Positions 13,969 through 22,200 of a DNA stretch of 38,947 nt are shown one piece after another. How positions within the stretch are numbered: position 1 is the stretch's first letter; each line of letters starts with the position of its first letter. The position numbers were made by a program, and so were the translations under genes. The notes beneath the pieces are model-generated. The model searched no databases. It was given only the letters and a program-made list of their open reading frames with translations, and was not told where the DNA came from. The DNA comes from an uncultured Lachnospiraceae bacterium. Its GTDB lineage: Bacteria > Bacillota > Clostridia > Lachnospirales > Lachnospiraceae. The stretch is from the NCBI GenBank assembly GCA_902779395.1, contig CACZBK010000028.1, forward strand, positions 1-38,947, read 5' to 3'.

Positions 13969-13990
13969 TTACTAAAATATATTTTAGTAA
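13969..13990. repeat. 22-bp perfect palindrome
   Basis: TTACTAAAATA (13969-13979) is followed directly by its reverse complement (13980-13990). It has the form of an AT-rich operator or the end of a mobile element. It lies just after the Rpn repeat and before a short unassigned frame that ends near 14093. Confidence 0.6.
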
Positions 13991-14112
13991 AAACACGATT
14001 TGGTGAAGGCACGGGCATGATCATATACCTACGGAAGAAAACGCCCGCACGGACAAGGATAGAGCAGATCATAAATGTAAGTATGAAAACCTGAGAGAAA
14101 GAGGTATACGAT

Positions 14113-14559
14113 ATGCAGATAACAGATATTATTAAATTATACTGTCTTCCGGCGCTGCTGATAGTGATCGGTATTTTGTTTATCGTACGCTGGCATTTCT
14201 ATGCGCGGGGATATAAGAAAAAATACACCCTTGCGGTAACCGCAAGGGCCGCTGAGCCGGAACGCACGGTATTCTTTGTGCCGCTGATGGTATATGAAGC
14301 CGAAATAGATGGTGTGATCGAGACACTGTATGAGGTTCCGCCCATCGGAGCGCCTGCATTGCAGCTTCCTCCGGGGGAAGAGGTAAAACTCTGTATCCAT
14401 CCTGATCCCGAAAAACGTAAAACGGTGCTGTTCACCGAAGAAAGCAGACCCTTTGTCAATGAACTCGCAGCTCCTTTCAACAGCTTATTCTGCAAGCTGA
14501 TGGGACTGGGCTTCATACTGACAGCGATAGTGATAATAGTGCTTCCTTCTATAATGTGA
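14113..14559 (+). CDS. Small membrane protein, DUF3592-like (148 aa)
   Basis: ATG 14113 is preceded by an AGAGG-containing site. One membrane segment is near the N-terminus (LPALLIVIGILFIV) and one at the C-terminus (LGFILTAIVIIVLPSIM). Between them lies a strand-rich soluble part including ARAAEPERTVFFVPLMVYEAEIDG, PALQLPPGEEVKLCIHPDPEKRKTVLF. The arrangement of strand-rich domain with paired helices and a 'P-V-Y-E-hydrophobic-D-G' strand recalls DUF3592-type membrane proteins. Function is unknown. A hairpin follows at 14572. Confidence 0.65.
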   Translation: MQITDIIKLYCLPALLIVIGILFIVRWHFYARGYKKKYTLAVTARAAEPERTVFFVPLMVYEAEIDGVIETLYEVPPIGAPALQLPPGEEVKLCIHPDPEKRKTVLFTEESRPFVNELAAPFNSLFCKLMGLGFILTAIVIIVLPSIM

Positions 14560-14571
14560 GTTTAAATCAAC

Positions 14572-14611
14572 AGGGGCGGATAACCAAATACTGATATGGT
14601 TTCCCGCCCTT
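14572..14611. terminator. Bidirectional hairpin after the small membrane protein gene
   Basis: GGGCGG (14574-14579) pairs with CCGCCC (14604-14609) and AACCA (14582-14586) with TGGTT (14597-14601). It lies between two convergent genes. The T-tract is poor on both sides. Confidence 0.55.
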
Positions 14612-14626
14612 GATGTTTATAAAGCA

Positions 14627-14659
14627 TTCCGCTCCGGCTGCTGATGAGTCGGAGCGGAA
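14627..14659. terminator. Second hairpin, at the 3' end of the minus-strand lipoprotein gene
   Basis: TTCCGCTCCG (14627-14636) pairs perfectly with CGGAGCGGAA (14650-14659). It lies 12 bases beyond the lipoprotein stop codon. No long T-run follows on either strand, so it may be a processing or stability hairpin. Confidence 0.5.
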
Positions 14660-14671
14660 ACTTAAGCCGTA

Positions 14672-15694
14672 TTAATTCCGGCCGATCGCCTGATCTACTT
14701 CCGCCTCCGTAGCATAAGCACCCACAAAACGCGGGTCAGTCTTTTCCGTATAGATGTAAAACATCCCGTCGATATAGAAGATCAGATACTGGCATACATT
14801 ATATTCGTATACCGCACCGTTTACCCGGGTGCCATCCTCTGCCCAGTGGCTGGAAAAGAATTCGTCATAGGGAGCTTCCTGATACTCATCGATGCTGCGG
14901 ATCATAAAGGAATTGTGATAATTACCGTTTCCGCCGTTTACAGTATATTCATCGCCTTTTTTGATCTCGATCATGTGTCCGTCATCAAGCGTGCAGCCGG
15001 TCAGCTTATTCTGAAAATTCTCATCCAGGATAGGCTGCCAGGAGTTTAGGCCTATCTGGCCTGCATAGCCCAGATAGGTATCTCCCATACGGAATACAAA
15101 CACATGGTGCCCGCTGTGCTTTTCCATAACAGCTGTTGTATCCGCGAGCACCGCCATTCCCATAGCGCTTTCCGCCTCAAGAGAAGTATTAAACTGATCG
15201 ACAAGGATCCCGCTGTCATATACACGGTATCCCTCATAAGTACGCAGCACTACGTACTGCCCATAGTATTTAGGGCCTACGGGATATTGTTCATCCGGAT
15301 CATAAGCATCCACCATCCCGTTACTTACCGCATCATCGCAGGAATACAACTGATAGCTGCGGACCTTGCTGATCGCAGGATTCCCGCAAAAGCCTGCAAC
15401 GCCGCCGTAGTTTAACACTACATCCGCGGTGACAGTGGCAAAGTCACCATCGGTCATGGCCAGCTTTGCGGGGGGAGTACCCACAACTTCCGACCAGCCT
15501 GCACCATTTGCGCCCTTCGCTATATATTTATCTCCGTATCTGAAAACGATCAAAGATACGTTTTTCTGCTCGTCCAGCGTTATTTCATCGGGATAATGAG
15601 CTCCGCCGGATGTTCCCCCTGTACTTGTGATACCGGCACAGCCGCTGCACAGTATAACAATGACAGCGGTCAGTATAACATATTTTTTAAACAT
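14672..15694 (-). CDS. Putative lipoprotein of unknown function (340 aa)
   Basis: I chose ATG 15692-15694 because AGGAG stands just upstream; an earlier ATG at 15715 has no site. The N-terminus MFKKYVILTAVIVILCSGC is a lipoprotein signal with C19 as the likely lipidated residue. The mature protein has Gly/Ser linker residues and then strand-rich repeats of a 'YGDKYIAKG / MGDTYLGYAG' type (about residues 55-75 and 195-215) with WSEVVG and WQPIL. No catalytic motif is seen. It is probably an extracytoplasmic protein anchored to the membrane. It is transcribed against its neighbours. Confidence 0.75.
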   Translation of the reverse strand: MFKKYVILTAVIVILCSGCAGITSTGGTSGGAHYPDEITLDEQKNVSLIVFRYGDKYIAKGANGAGWSEVVGTPPAKLAMTDGDFATVTADVVLNYGGVAGFCGNPAISKVRSYQLYSCDDAVSNGMVDAYDPDEQYPVGPKYYGQYVVLRTYEGYRVYDSGILVDQFNTSLEAESAMGMAVLADTTAVMEKHSGHHVFVFRMGDTYLGYAGQIGLNSWQPILDENFQNKLTGCTLDDGHMIEIKKGDEYTVNGGNGNYHNSFMIRSIDEYQEAPYDEFFSSHWAEDGTRVNGAVYEYNVCQYLIFYIDGMFYIYTEKTDPRFVGAYATEAEVDQAIGRN

Positions 15695-16103
15695 AAGGAT
15701 CTCCTGTATGATCATATTTTATGATAGGGATACGGAAAACCGCACGCGCATTTATGGTATTATCGCATTTTTAAACGTAAAATACCACCCTCCGGTACCT
15801 ATGGCCTGAAGATAGACGGAAATAAGCACTTTACAACATGAAATAAGAAAGGTATTGAATAAATGCCGTATATTTTCCCCATAACATCGGACAGGGGGCG
15901 GCTCTTCCGAGGAAGAACTGGAAGAAGAGGAAAATTTTTTCACAAAAACTATGATAGCATTACGCTTTATCTGATGCAAGTATGAGTATATTACATCATA
16001 AAAAATACAGCGCAAAACCGCTTTGCCGTGAAGACAGATCGGGCACGGTATGGTAATATTATGAATGATCGCAAACATCAATATGGATGAAGGAGCGTGC
16101 TAT
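15695..16103. other. Gene-free interval between the lipoprotein and the phosphodiesterase
   Basis: It holds the leader regions of the two divergent genes. An extended -10 (TG-G-TAATAT, TAATAT at 16054-16059) probably starts the phosphodiesterase transcript, without a clear -35. A purine-rich stretch with a TCTTCC-GA-GGAAGA palindrome lies near 15902-15916. I see no recognisable riboswitch, in particular no c-di-GMP aptamer pattern, and no convincing small ORF. Confidence 0.5.
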
Positions 16104-17903
16104 ATGTTCATAAACAGATTGAATCAGCTGTATAAACCGAATCGTATCCTGTATTATACGGATGCACCGGAGCAGGATATAGAGGCTGCATATCACGGGA
16201 TCCTCCCCGAAGATATCAGCAGGTATTGCGGTGATTTCGGGACTTATGACTATCCCGGTGTATTCTTTTGCAAAACCCTGGGTAAGGCAGTGATCGGGAT
16301 AGAATACAGAGCGGATGATGAACGGGTAAGATATCCGCAGGATCTTAAAAGCATAGTCCTGGAGGAAGCATTTTTTTATTCCATAGAGATCGACAGCGAT
16401 ATCATGATCAGCAGGGATTCTGTCTGGGAGCTTTTTGAGAAGATCGCTGCGGATGATGATGCACACAGAAATTACAGCGACTTATCCATCATGGAGGATC
16501 CGGGGATCATAGCCATCTTTTCGGAAGAGGATGGAAATAAGCTACGCCTTCTCTATGAGTGGAAGGTGGATGTGGATCGTGCGAAGCTCATCATGGAGGA
16601 CAGAGCCGATCTTCTTGATAAAGAATTACTGTATAAAAAGGCTTTTTTTGACCCGATCACCGGACATCATAACTGGAATCATCTGGTTCCTTATCTGGAA
16701 ATGTCCCGGGATTGCGGTATCAGCGATTATGCTTTTGCTCATTTTGATATCAAGCAGTTCCGCGTTATTAATGAAGTATATGGGCATATTGCCGCGAACA
16801 AGGTGCTGTCGAATGTTGTAAAGGCTATGAACAGCGCAGATTTTGTATATGCCAGTGCGAGATGTCATAATGACAATTTTGCGATGATGATAAAGGACAT
16901 GCCGCTGGATGAAACCATAAAAAGGCTGGAAGATTTTTTTGAAGAGCTTTCCGTTTTGGAGGAGGATCCTAACTACCGTATCTATTACAGATGCGGAGTG
17001 GTTCCCATGCAGCGGTCTATGCTTTCCGGAAACCGTGTGGCCGATGCCGGTAAAATGGCTCAGTCTCTCGGGACAAATGCGAACAGGACTGATATCATCA
17101 TGTACAGTGATAAGATCCATGATGACATCATGTGGAGCTGCTATATTAAGGCATATCTGGATTCGGCCATTGAAAATGACGAATTCTTTATATGTCTTCA
17201 GCCCAAATTTGATATCAAAAATGAGAAGATAAAAGGAGCCGAAGCACTGATCCGGTGGAAATACAGGGGTAGGGAAGTATTGTCACCAGGCAGATTTGTG
17301 CCTTATTTTGAAAAAGATGGTTCGATCGGAAAGATAGATGATATAGTCCTGGCGAATGTCTGTCGTGTTTTATCTGAATGGGAAAAGGATAAGAAAGCTC
17401 TTTATCCTGTCTCCGTTAATCTGTCTCGCAGCAGGCTTTATGACAGGAATCTGATATCCCATCTGGTAGGGATCGTTGATTCCTTTGGGATCGATCACAG
17501 GCTGATCGACTTTGAACTCACGGAGAGTGCTACCTATGATGATACGGAGCATATGATAAATCTGCTGATCGCCTTGCGTGAGCAGGGCTTTCAGATTTCA
17601 ATGGATGATTTTGGAACAGGTTATTCCTCGTTTTCGCTTTTGACACAAATGCCGATCGATACATTGAAGATAGACAAAAGCTTTGTTGACAAGATCGGCA
17701 CGGGAAATGACAGTGAAAAGGACATCGCAGTTATAAGACATATCATTTCTCTGGCGGGAGAACTCGGGTTCAGCTGTCTGGCGGAAGGTGCCGAATCACG
17801 ACAGCAGGTTGAAAAGCTGAAAGAATTGGGATGCAGTGCCATTCAGGGATATTATTACAGCAGACCCATTCCGATAGATGAATACAACCGATTATACCTT
17901 TGA
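16104..17903 (+). CDS. c-di-GMP phosphodiesterase with degenerate GGDEF and intact EAL domain (599 aa)
   Basis: ATG 16104 follows AAGGAG by 8 nt. Residues 1-180 are an N-terminal region with no named domain. Residues about 185-310 are a GGDEF-fold domain (FDPITGHHNW, FAHFDIKQFRVINEVYG) whose signature is ruined to C254-H-N-D-N-F259, so it should not make c-di-GMP. Residues about 345-595 are an EAL domain with all expected residues: GAEALIRW (E380), SVNLSRS, FELTES, MDDFGTGYSS (D501, D502), LKIDKSF and AEGAES. It should cleave c-di-GMP. It is soluble, with no membrane segment. It sits directly before the polysaccharide operon, whose output c-di-GMP often controls. Confidence 0.92.
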   Translation: MFINRLNQLYKPNRILYYTDAPEQDIEAAYHGILPEDISRYCGDFGTYDYPGVFFCKTLGKAVIGIEYRADDERVRYPQDLKSIVLEEAFFYSIEIDSDIMISRDSVWELFEKIAADDDAHRNYSDLSIMEDPGIIAIFSEEDGNKLRLLYEWKVDVDRAKLIMEDRADLLDKELLYKKAFFDPITGHHNWNHLVPYLEMSRDCGISDYAFAHFDIKQFRVINEVYGHIAANKVLSNVVKAMNSADFVYASARCHNDNFAMMIKDMPLDETIKRLEDFFEELSVLEEDPNYRIYYRCGVVPMQRSMLSGNRVADAGKMAQSLGTNANRTDIIMYSDKIHDDIMWSCYIKAYLDSAIENDEFFICLQPKFDIKNEKIKGAEALIRWKYRGREVLSPGRFVPYFEKDGSIGKIDDIVLANVCRVLSEWEKDKKALYPVSVNLSRSRLYDRNLISHLVGIVDSFGIDHRLIDFELTESATYDDTEHMINLLIALREQGFQISMDDFGTGYSSFSLLTQMPIDTLKIDKSFVDKIGTGNDSEKDIAVIRHIISLAGELGFSCLAEGAESRQQVEKLKELGCSAIQGYYYSRPIPIDEYNRLYL

Positions 17904-17950
17904 GGACAGTTTGAAGACTTATATGATATGTTTGTATGCATTAGCGGATC

Positions 17951-17972
17951 CGGCTATGAGGCCGTTTCTTGT
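17951..17972 (+). terminator. Weak terminator after the phosphodiesterase gene
   Basis: CGGCT (17951-17955) and AGGCCG (17959-17964) form a short stem with a one-base bulge, followed by TTTCTTGTT. It overlaps the promoter of the next operon. Confidence 0.35.
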
Positions 17973-17997
17973 TCATGTTATCCCAAAGTGATATAAT
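17969..17997 (+). promoter_or_regulatory. Promoter of the polysaccharide operon
   Basis: TTGTTC (17969-17974) and TATAAT (17992-17997) are 17 bp apart, with TG one base before the -10 (extended -10). Transcription would start near 18004, inside the apparent ATG at 18001, which supports ATG 18043 as the first real start. Confidence 0.7.
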
Positions 17998-18042
17998 AAT
18001 ATGTGTAAATCCAATACTGTATTCATTTATGGAAGAGTTTGT

Positions 18043-18492
18043 ATGAAGATATGCTTAGCCGGTTCATCAGGAGGACATCTGGCACATTTATATATGTTAA
18101 AGCCTTTCTGGGCAAAACATGACAGATTCTGGGTGACTTTTGACAAGAAAGACGCAAGGTCGCTTCTTAAAGATGAGAGGATGATCCCCTGTTATCATCC
18201 TACCAACCGCAGCTTTAAGGGGCTTATGTTCAATACCATAATAGCATGGAGAGTGCTTCGTAAGGAACGCCCGGACCTGATAATCTCAACGGGGGCTGCG
18301 GCAGCTGTACCGTTTTTCTATGTTGGTAAGCTACTGGGAGCAAAGACCGTCTATATAGAGATCTTTGACCGAATCAATTTCTCTACACTTTCAGGGCGGC
18401 TGGCATATCTGGTTGCGGATAAGTTTATCGTTCAGTGGGAGGATATGAAGAAGATCTATCCTAAGGCTGTCAACCTTGGAAGGATTTTCTGA
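18043..18492 (+). CDS. PssD/Alg14-like glycosyltransferase membrane-anchor subunit (149 aa)
   Basis: It starts MKICLAGSSGGHLAHL, the glycine-rich N-terminal motif of the Alg14/PssD/CpsF family, and continues with IISTGAAAAVPFFYVGKLLGAKTVYIE and a final hydrophobic strand. In the two-subunit enzyme this part holds the acceptor (lipid-linked sugar) site and recruits the catalytic partner to the membrane. The partner follows after 23 bp. Such pairs usually add the second sugar of a lipid-linked repeat unit. I chose ATG 18043 with GGAAGAG before it. Confidence 0.85.
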   Translation: MKICLAGSSGGHLAHLYMLKPFWAKHDRFWVTFDKKDARSLLKDERMIPCYHPTNRSFKGLMFNTIIAWRVLRKERPDLIISTGAAAAVPFFYVGKLLGAKTVYIEIFDRINFSTLSGRLAYLVADKFIVQWEDMKKIYPKAVNLGRIF

Positions 18493-18515
18493 TTTTTCAT
18501 TATGAGGAATTGCAC

Positions 18516-19025
18516 ATGATATTTGTGACTGTGGGGACTCATGAGCAGCAGTTTGACAGGCTGGTAAGATATATGGATGAATGGGCCGGGCGGAACGATG
18601 AGGAAGTGATCATTCAGGCCGGATATTCGCGATATAAACCCTTAAACTGCAGATATCACAGTATGATTTCTTATGATAAAATGACCGAACTGGCAGCTAA
18701 AGCCAGGATCGTTATCTCGCATGGAGGACCGGCAAGCTTTATCATACCGCTTAAGGCAGGCAAGGTTCCCGTAATAGTCCCCAGAAGATCTGAATATAAT
18801 GAGCATATAAACGATCATCAGCTTCTTTTTTGCCGGGAACTTAGTAAGAGGTGGAAAGATATTATCGTTGTTGAAGATACGGATGAACTGGGAGATGTGA
18901 TCGGGAGATATGAAGAGATAACAAAGGATATCACGGTAGATTATAAAAGTAATAACGAAAGATTCTGTAGGAGATTTGAGAGAATAGTAGAGTCAATGAA
19001 TTTTGGACCGGGAAAGAAAAAATGA
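18516..19025 (+). CDS. PssE/Alg13-like glycosyltransferase catalytic subunit (169 aa)
   Basis: It starts MIFVTVGTHEQQFDRLVRY, the GT28 C-terminal type motif of Alg13/PssE/CpsG, with ISHGGPASFIIPLKAGKVPVIVPR holding the nucleotide-sugar binding loop and an NDHQLLFCREL helix. It uses a UDP-sugar donor together with the PssD-like subunit upstream. ATG 18516 follows GAGGA; the frame opens 6 nt earlier at TTG. The stop overlaps the next start by 4 nt (ATGA). Confidence 0.88.
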   Translation: MIFVTVGTHEQQFDRLVRYMDEWAGRNDEEVIIQAGYSRYKPLNCRYHSMISYDKMTELAAKARIVISHGGPASFIIPLKAGKVPVIVPRRSEYNEHINDHQLLFCRELSKRWKDIIVVEDTDELGDVIGRYEEITKDITVDYKSNNERFCRRFERIVESMNFGPGKKK

Positions 19026-20995
19026 CCGGAAAGATACTGGACAAAGCTGTGCTTATAGCACTTATAGCCCAGATAGGCTTTATACTGTACATGAACCTGT
19101 TTCATGCAGATACCATCATAGATTATGATTCATCGAGTGCATATATGCATGAGATTGAGATGGGGAGCCAGGGGAAGATATTTCCCGCGGAATATTCTTA
19201 TCAGGGTTCTTTGGATCTTGACAGCGGAGCACTGATATCGGCTGCTATTTACCGTGTTACAGGAAATATCTTTTTATCCCGTGGGATCACCAATATCCTG
19301 ATGGTATTTCTTTATATCTATGTCGTGGGCTGTGTTCTTGGCAATAGCGGGATTTCCCTGAGATGGAAGAGGTTCGGGATACTTTTGTTTCTTATTCCGT
19401 ACAGTATGATCATGCTGGGCTACTGGCGGATGCTTTTTACCGGTGGTGGCTTTTTTGCCGTCAGAGCGTTGATACCGATACTCATCATAAGCCTTCTGCA
19501 GGATTTCGATAAAGGAAAAGAGTTTAAGAGATACGCCTTCAGGGCAGCACTTTTATTGCTTATGGTTTTTCTTTGCGGTCTGAGCAGCGGGGCGTACGTC
19601 CTGCTTTGCGCGGTTTGCCCTCTGATCCTGTGGGAGTCAGTAAAGTTTTTTTTAAAGGCAGATCATTCAAAGCTTAAGTCAAAAAGGATGGTGCTTGCAG
19701 CTACGGCATCCGCCTCTGCTATCGCGGGCATAGCTGTTCAAAAGGGCCTGGGCTTTTCAACTATCGCCGATCAGAAACATCTTATAACCTCGGACAAATT
19801 CATCAGCAACCTATTTGATTGTTTTGCCGGCATATTTGAACTGTTCGGGGGCCTTACGATCCATGAAAATGTAAGCCTCTTTTCTGCGGAAGGTATCGGT
19901 ACGGCAGTGAATTTCTTCGTGACCTGTATATTGTTAGCGGCGGTGATCTACAGCATCGTTAAATGCATAAAGAAAAAAGAAATACCGGAAATGTACGGAT
20001 ATATCTTTTCGGTTATGCTGGTAAACGTTCTTATGTTTGCCTTTGCCGATCTTAAATACGGAGAGACGGTCTATGAGAGCAGATACCATCTGCTGCCTAT
20101 GCTGCCTGCATTTTTTTTGCTGGCAGGGATGCTGGAGGATCAGACGCAGAGCAGGCGGTTAAAATCTGTACAGATAAATGCCCTTCAGCTGCTGATCGCA
20201 CTGCTGTTTGCAGCTTCTCTGCTATACGGCGATGCGCAGTGGGTGTATGCGAAGACAGCGCTGGGCACGGAAAAGCTGAAAGAACTAAACGGAATCATGG
20301 AGGATGAAGCTGTTAAAACAGCTTTTATTGTCGGTGACGATAACAAAGTACTTGGAAGAAAGCTCAGGGTATACAGCAGAGATGTTCATTATATAGTTTT
20401 AAGTGACGGAGCGGAGAGTGCATGGCAGACTGCTTTTGGCGGGACCACACGCTATCTGGATAATTCCATGCAGCAGGGAAAGACGGCTGTCATAGCTTCT
20501 GCTGAAGCGTATAAGACGCTTCAGGCATATCTTGTTAAGGATATGAGCTATCTGACCGCTTATGACGGTTTGGATATATATGTTTCCGATACCGGTCACT
20601 TTGACTGCGAAGGCGGTATTTCAGCCGGAAAAGACAGGATCGTGGACTTTCCGTATTCACCGGGATATGTGTTTGACGGTGCAGATCTTTGTGATGACGG
20701 AACACTAAAAATGTCAGCCGGTGGAGGGCATCTTTGCAGTAAATATGGCTCTTCTGACGGTACATGGATATATACCGTTTATTATGATCTGCCGGAGCCT
20801 CCTGTGGATCAGGAGGGCGGCTCGTTTGAGATAAAGGTCGGAGATGATGATCCGGCTGTTGTGCGGCTTGATCCGGATGCCGCTTTCGTAAACAGCGGTG
20901 AGATAAGCATGACGGCAGGGAAAACTGTCAGTTTTTCATTAACCGCGCCGGAGGATACGGTGATCGAACGCATAGAGATAAGCCGGAAGAAATGA
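19022..20995 (+). CDS. GT-C-like multi-spanning membrane protein with extracytoplasmic C-terminal domain (657 aa)
   Basis: A first hydrophobic segment is followed by the loop DTIIDYDSSSAYMHEIEMGS, which places acidic residues where GT-C glycosyltransferases keep their catalytic motif, and by YQGSLDLDSGALISA. About ten further membrane segments run to residue 410. The last 230 residues are soluble and strand-rich (VYYDLPEPPVDQEG, ISMTAGKTVSFSLTAPED). GT-C enzymes transfer sugars from polyprenyl-phosphate donors outside the membrane. The role here, side-branch addition to the polysaccharide, is inferred. It could instead be a non-catalytic export protein. Confidence 0.65.
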   Translation: MTGKILDKAVLIALIAQIGFILYMNLFHADTIIDYDSSSAYMHEIEMGSQGKIFPAEYSYQGSLDLDSGALISAAIYRVTGNIFLSRGITNILMVFLYIYVVGCVLGNSGISLRWKRFGILLFLIPYSMIMLGYWRMLFTGGGFFAVRALIPILIISLLQDFDKGKEFKRYAFRAALLLLMVFLCGLSSGAYVLLCAVCPLILWESVKFFLKADHSKLKSKRMVLAATASASAIAGIAVQKGLGFSTIADQKHLITSDKFISNLFDCFAGIFELFGGLTIHENVSLFSAEGIGTAVNFFVTCILLAAVIYSIVKCIKKKEIPEMYGYIFSVMLVNVLMFAFADLKYGETVYESRYHLLPMLPAFFLLAGMLEDQTQSRRLKSVQINALQLLIALLFAASLLYGDAQWVYAKTALGTEKLKELNGIMEDEAVKTAFIVGDDNKVLGRKLRVYSRDVHYIVLSDGAESAWQTAFGGTTRYLDNSMQQGKTAVIASAEAYKTLQAYLVKDMSYLTAYDGLDIYVSDTGHFDCEGGISAGKDRIVDFPYSPGYVFDGADLCDDGTLKMSAGGGHLCSKYGSSDGTWIYTVYYDLPEPPVDQEGGSFEIKVGDDDPAVVRLDPDAAFVNSGEISMTAGKTVSFSLTAPEDTVIERIEISRKK

Positions 20996-21024
20996 TCCAA
21001 AGCCGGATACAAAGGAGAGGATAA

Positions 21025-22200
21025 GTGAAGATACTTATATTTGCCGAAGTATATTATCCGGACGTGATGGGCGGCGGCGAATTCTCAACAAAACAGATGG
21101 CGGAAGGCCTTGCCGAAAAAGGGCATGAGGTTGTTGTACGCTGTCTTGGAAAAAACAGGCGCAGAGAAATAATAAACGGAGTCTGCGTCAAAAGAATGTA
21201 TATAAAGGGCTTAAGCGAACATTTTCTGAGCAACACAAAGAATGAGCGTATCACTGATCCTTTTACGCAGTTTGACAAGATCATAAGAAAATGGGGCGAC
21301 ATATACCCGAGCAGAAAAATATATGAGATATACAGATCTGTGATAATAAAGGAAGCTCCGGATATAGTACATACGGTGTCACCGATGTCATATCTTGGCC
21401 GTTTTAATCTGTGGAAAGCGGCTTATGATCTGAAGATCCCGGTATCTCATGTATGCAGGGGGCCTAATCTGCTGGAGCTTAAGTTTATGGACGGGAGGCT
21501 GGATAGCTATAATAAATACAGGAATGCTAAGGCGTCCATGTACTTAAGTGCTCTGGTTGCGCCCTCCCGCTATATGTTAATGCGGCATAATGCCGCCGGG
21601 ATCATAGGGCATGACATTAATGAAGTAATATATAATGCGGTCGATTTTGAGGCTGAGCCTCTATACATAGATCGTATAGAACAAAAAGAGAACTTGATCC
21701 TTTATGCGGGAGAGATAAAAAAGGAAAAGGGCATAGGTACACTTCTCAGGGCAACGGAAGGATTAATAGGTGTTAAGCTCTTACTTATAGGAAGAGGAAA
21801 TATGACAGGCCTGTCAGATAACGGGATCGGGGCAGAAGTCATAGACTGGATGGAACGAGATGAGCTGTTTGAGTATATGAAAAGAGCAAAGGCTGTGATA
21901 CTTCCTTCGGAATGGGAAGAACCCTTCGGCCGTATACTTATCGAAGCAGTATTTAACGGGACGATAGCAATAGGCAGTGATAAAGGCGGCATACCGGAAG
22001 TTCTCGATCATAATGATAAATATATTTTTAAAAGCGGTAGTGCGGCCGCGTTACGAAGGCGGATCGAAAGAGTGATAAAAATGAGTCCTGCCGAATATCT
22101 TGAAGAAATAAAAAGTTTGCAGACAGCTTTATCGGGGTTTTCGAACGATAAATATATCGATAAGTGGGAAAGTTTCTTTTTAAAACAAAGGGAATTATGA
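21025..22200 (+). CDS. GT4-family glycosyltransferase (391 aa)
   Basis: It starts at GTG 21025 behind GGAGAGG: MKILIFAEVYYPDVMGGGEF, with the Gly-rich GT-B acceptor-side loop. The C-terminal donor domain has the family signature LILYAGEIKKEKGIGTLLRA, LLIGRGN, and the E-x7-E motif region LPSEWEEPFGRILIEAVFNG followed by IAIGSDKGGIPEVL. It is a retaining transferase using an NDP-sugar in the cytoplasm; donor unknown. Its stop overlaps the next start (ATGA). Confidence 0.9.
   Translation: MKILIFAEVYYPDVMGGGEFSTKQMAEGLAEKGHEVVVRCLGKNRRREIINGVCVKRMYIKGLSEHFLSNTKNERITDPFTQFDKIIRKWGDIYPSRKIYEIYRSVIIKEAPDIVHTVSPMSYLGRFNLWKAAYDLKIPVSHVCRGPNLLELKFMDGRLDSYNKYRNAKASMYLSALVAPSRYMLMRHNAAGIIGHDINEVIYNAVDFEAEPLYIDRIEQKENLILYAGEIKKEKGIGTLLRATEGLIGVKLLLIGRGNMTGLSDNGIGAEVIDWMERDELFEYMKRAKAVILPSEWEEPFGRILIEAVFNGTIAIGSDKGGIPEVLDHNDKYIFKSGSAAALRRRIERVIKMSPAEYLEEIKSLQTALSGFSNDKYIDKWESFFLKQREL

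Noticed and set aside
13990-14093. Short frame encoding FGEGTGMIIYLRKKTPARTR and a few more residues
   Set aside because: It looks like the tail of a lost protein, but it has no start site and I do not recognise the family.
15716-16103. A c-di-GMP riboswitch before the phosphodiesterase
   Set aside because: None of the conserved aptamer segments are present.
15752-16466. Minus-strand frames across the phosphodiesterase leader and start
   Set aside because: No site, no recognisable protein, overlap with a well-supported gene.
18001-18042. ATG 18001 as start of the PssD-like gene
   Set aside because: It coincides with the predicted transcription start and adds residues foreign to the family; ATG 18043 gives the standard N-terminus.
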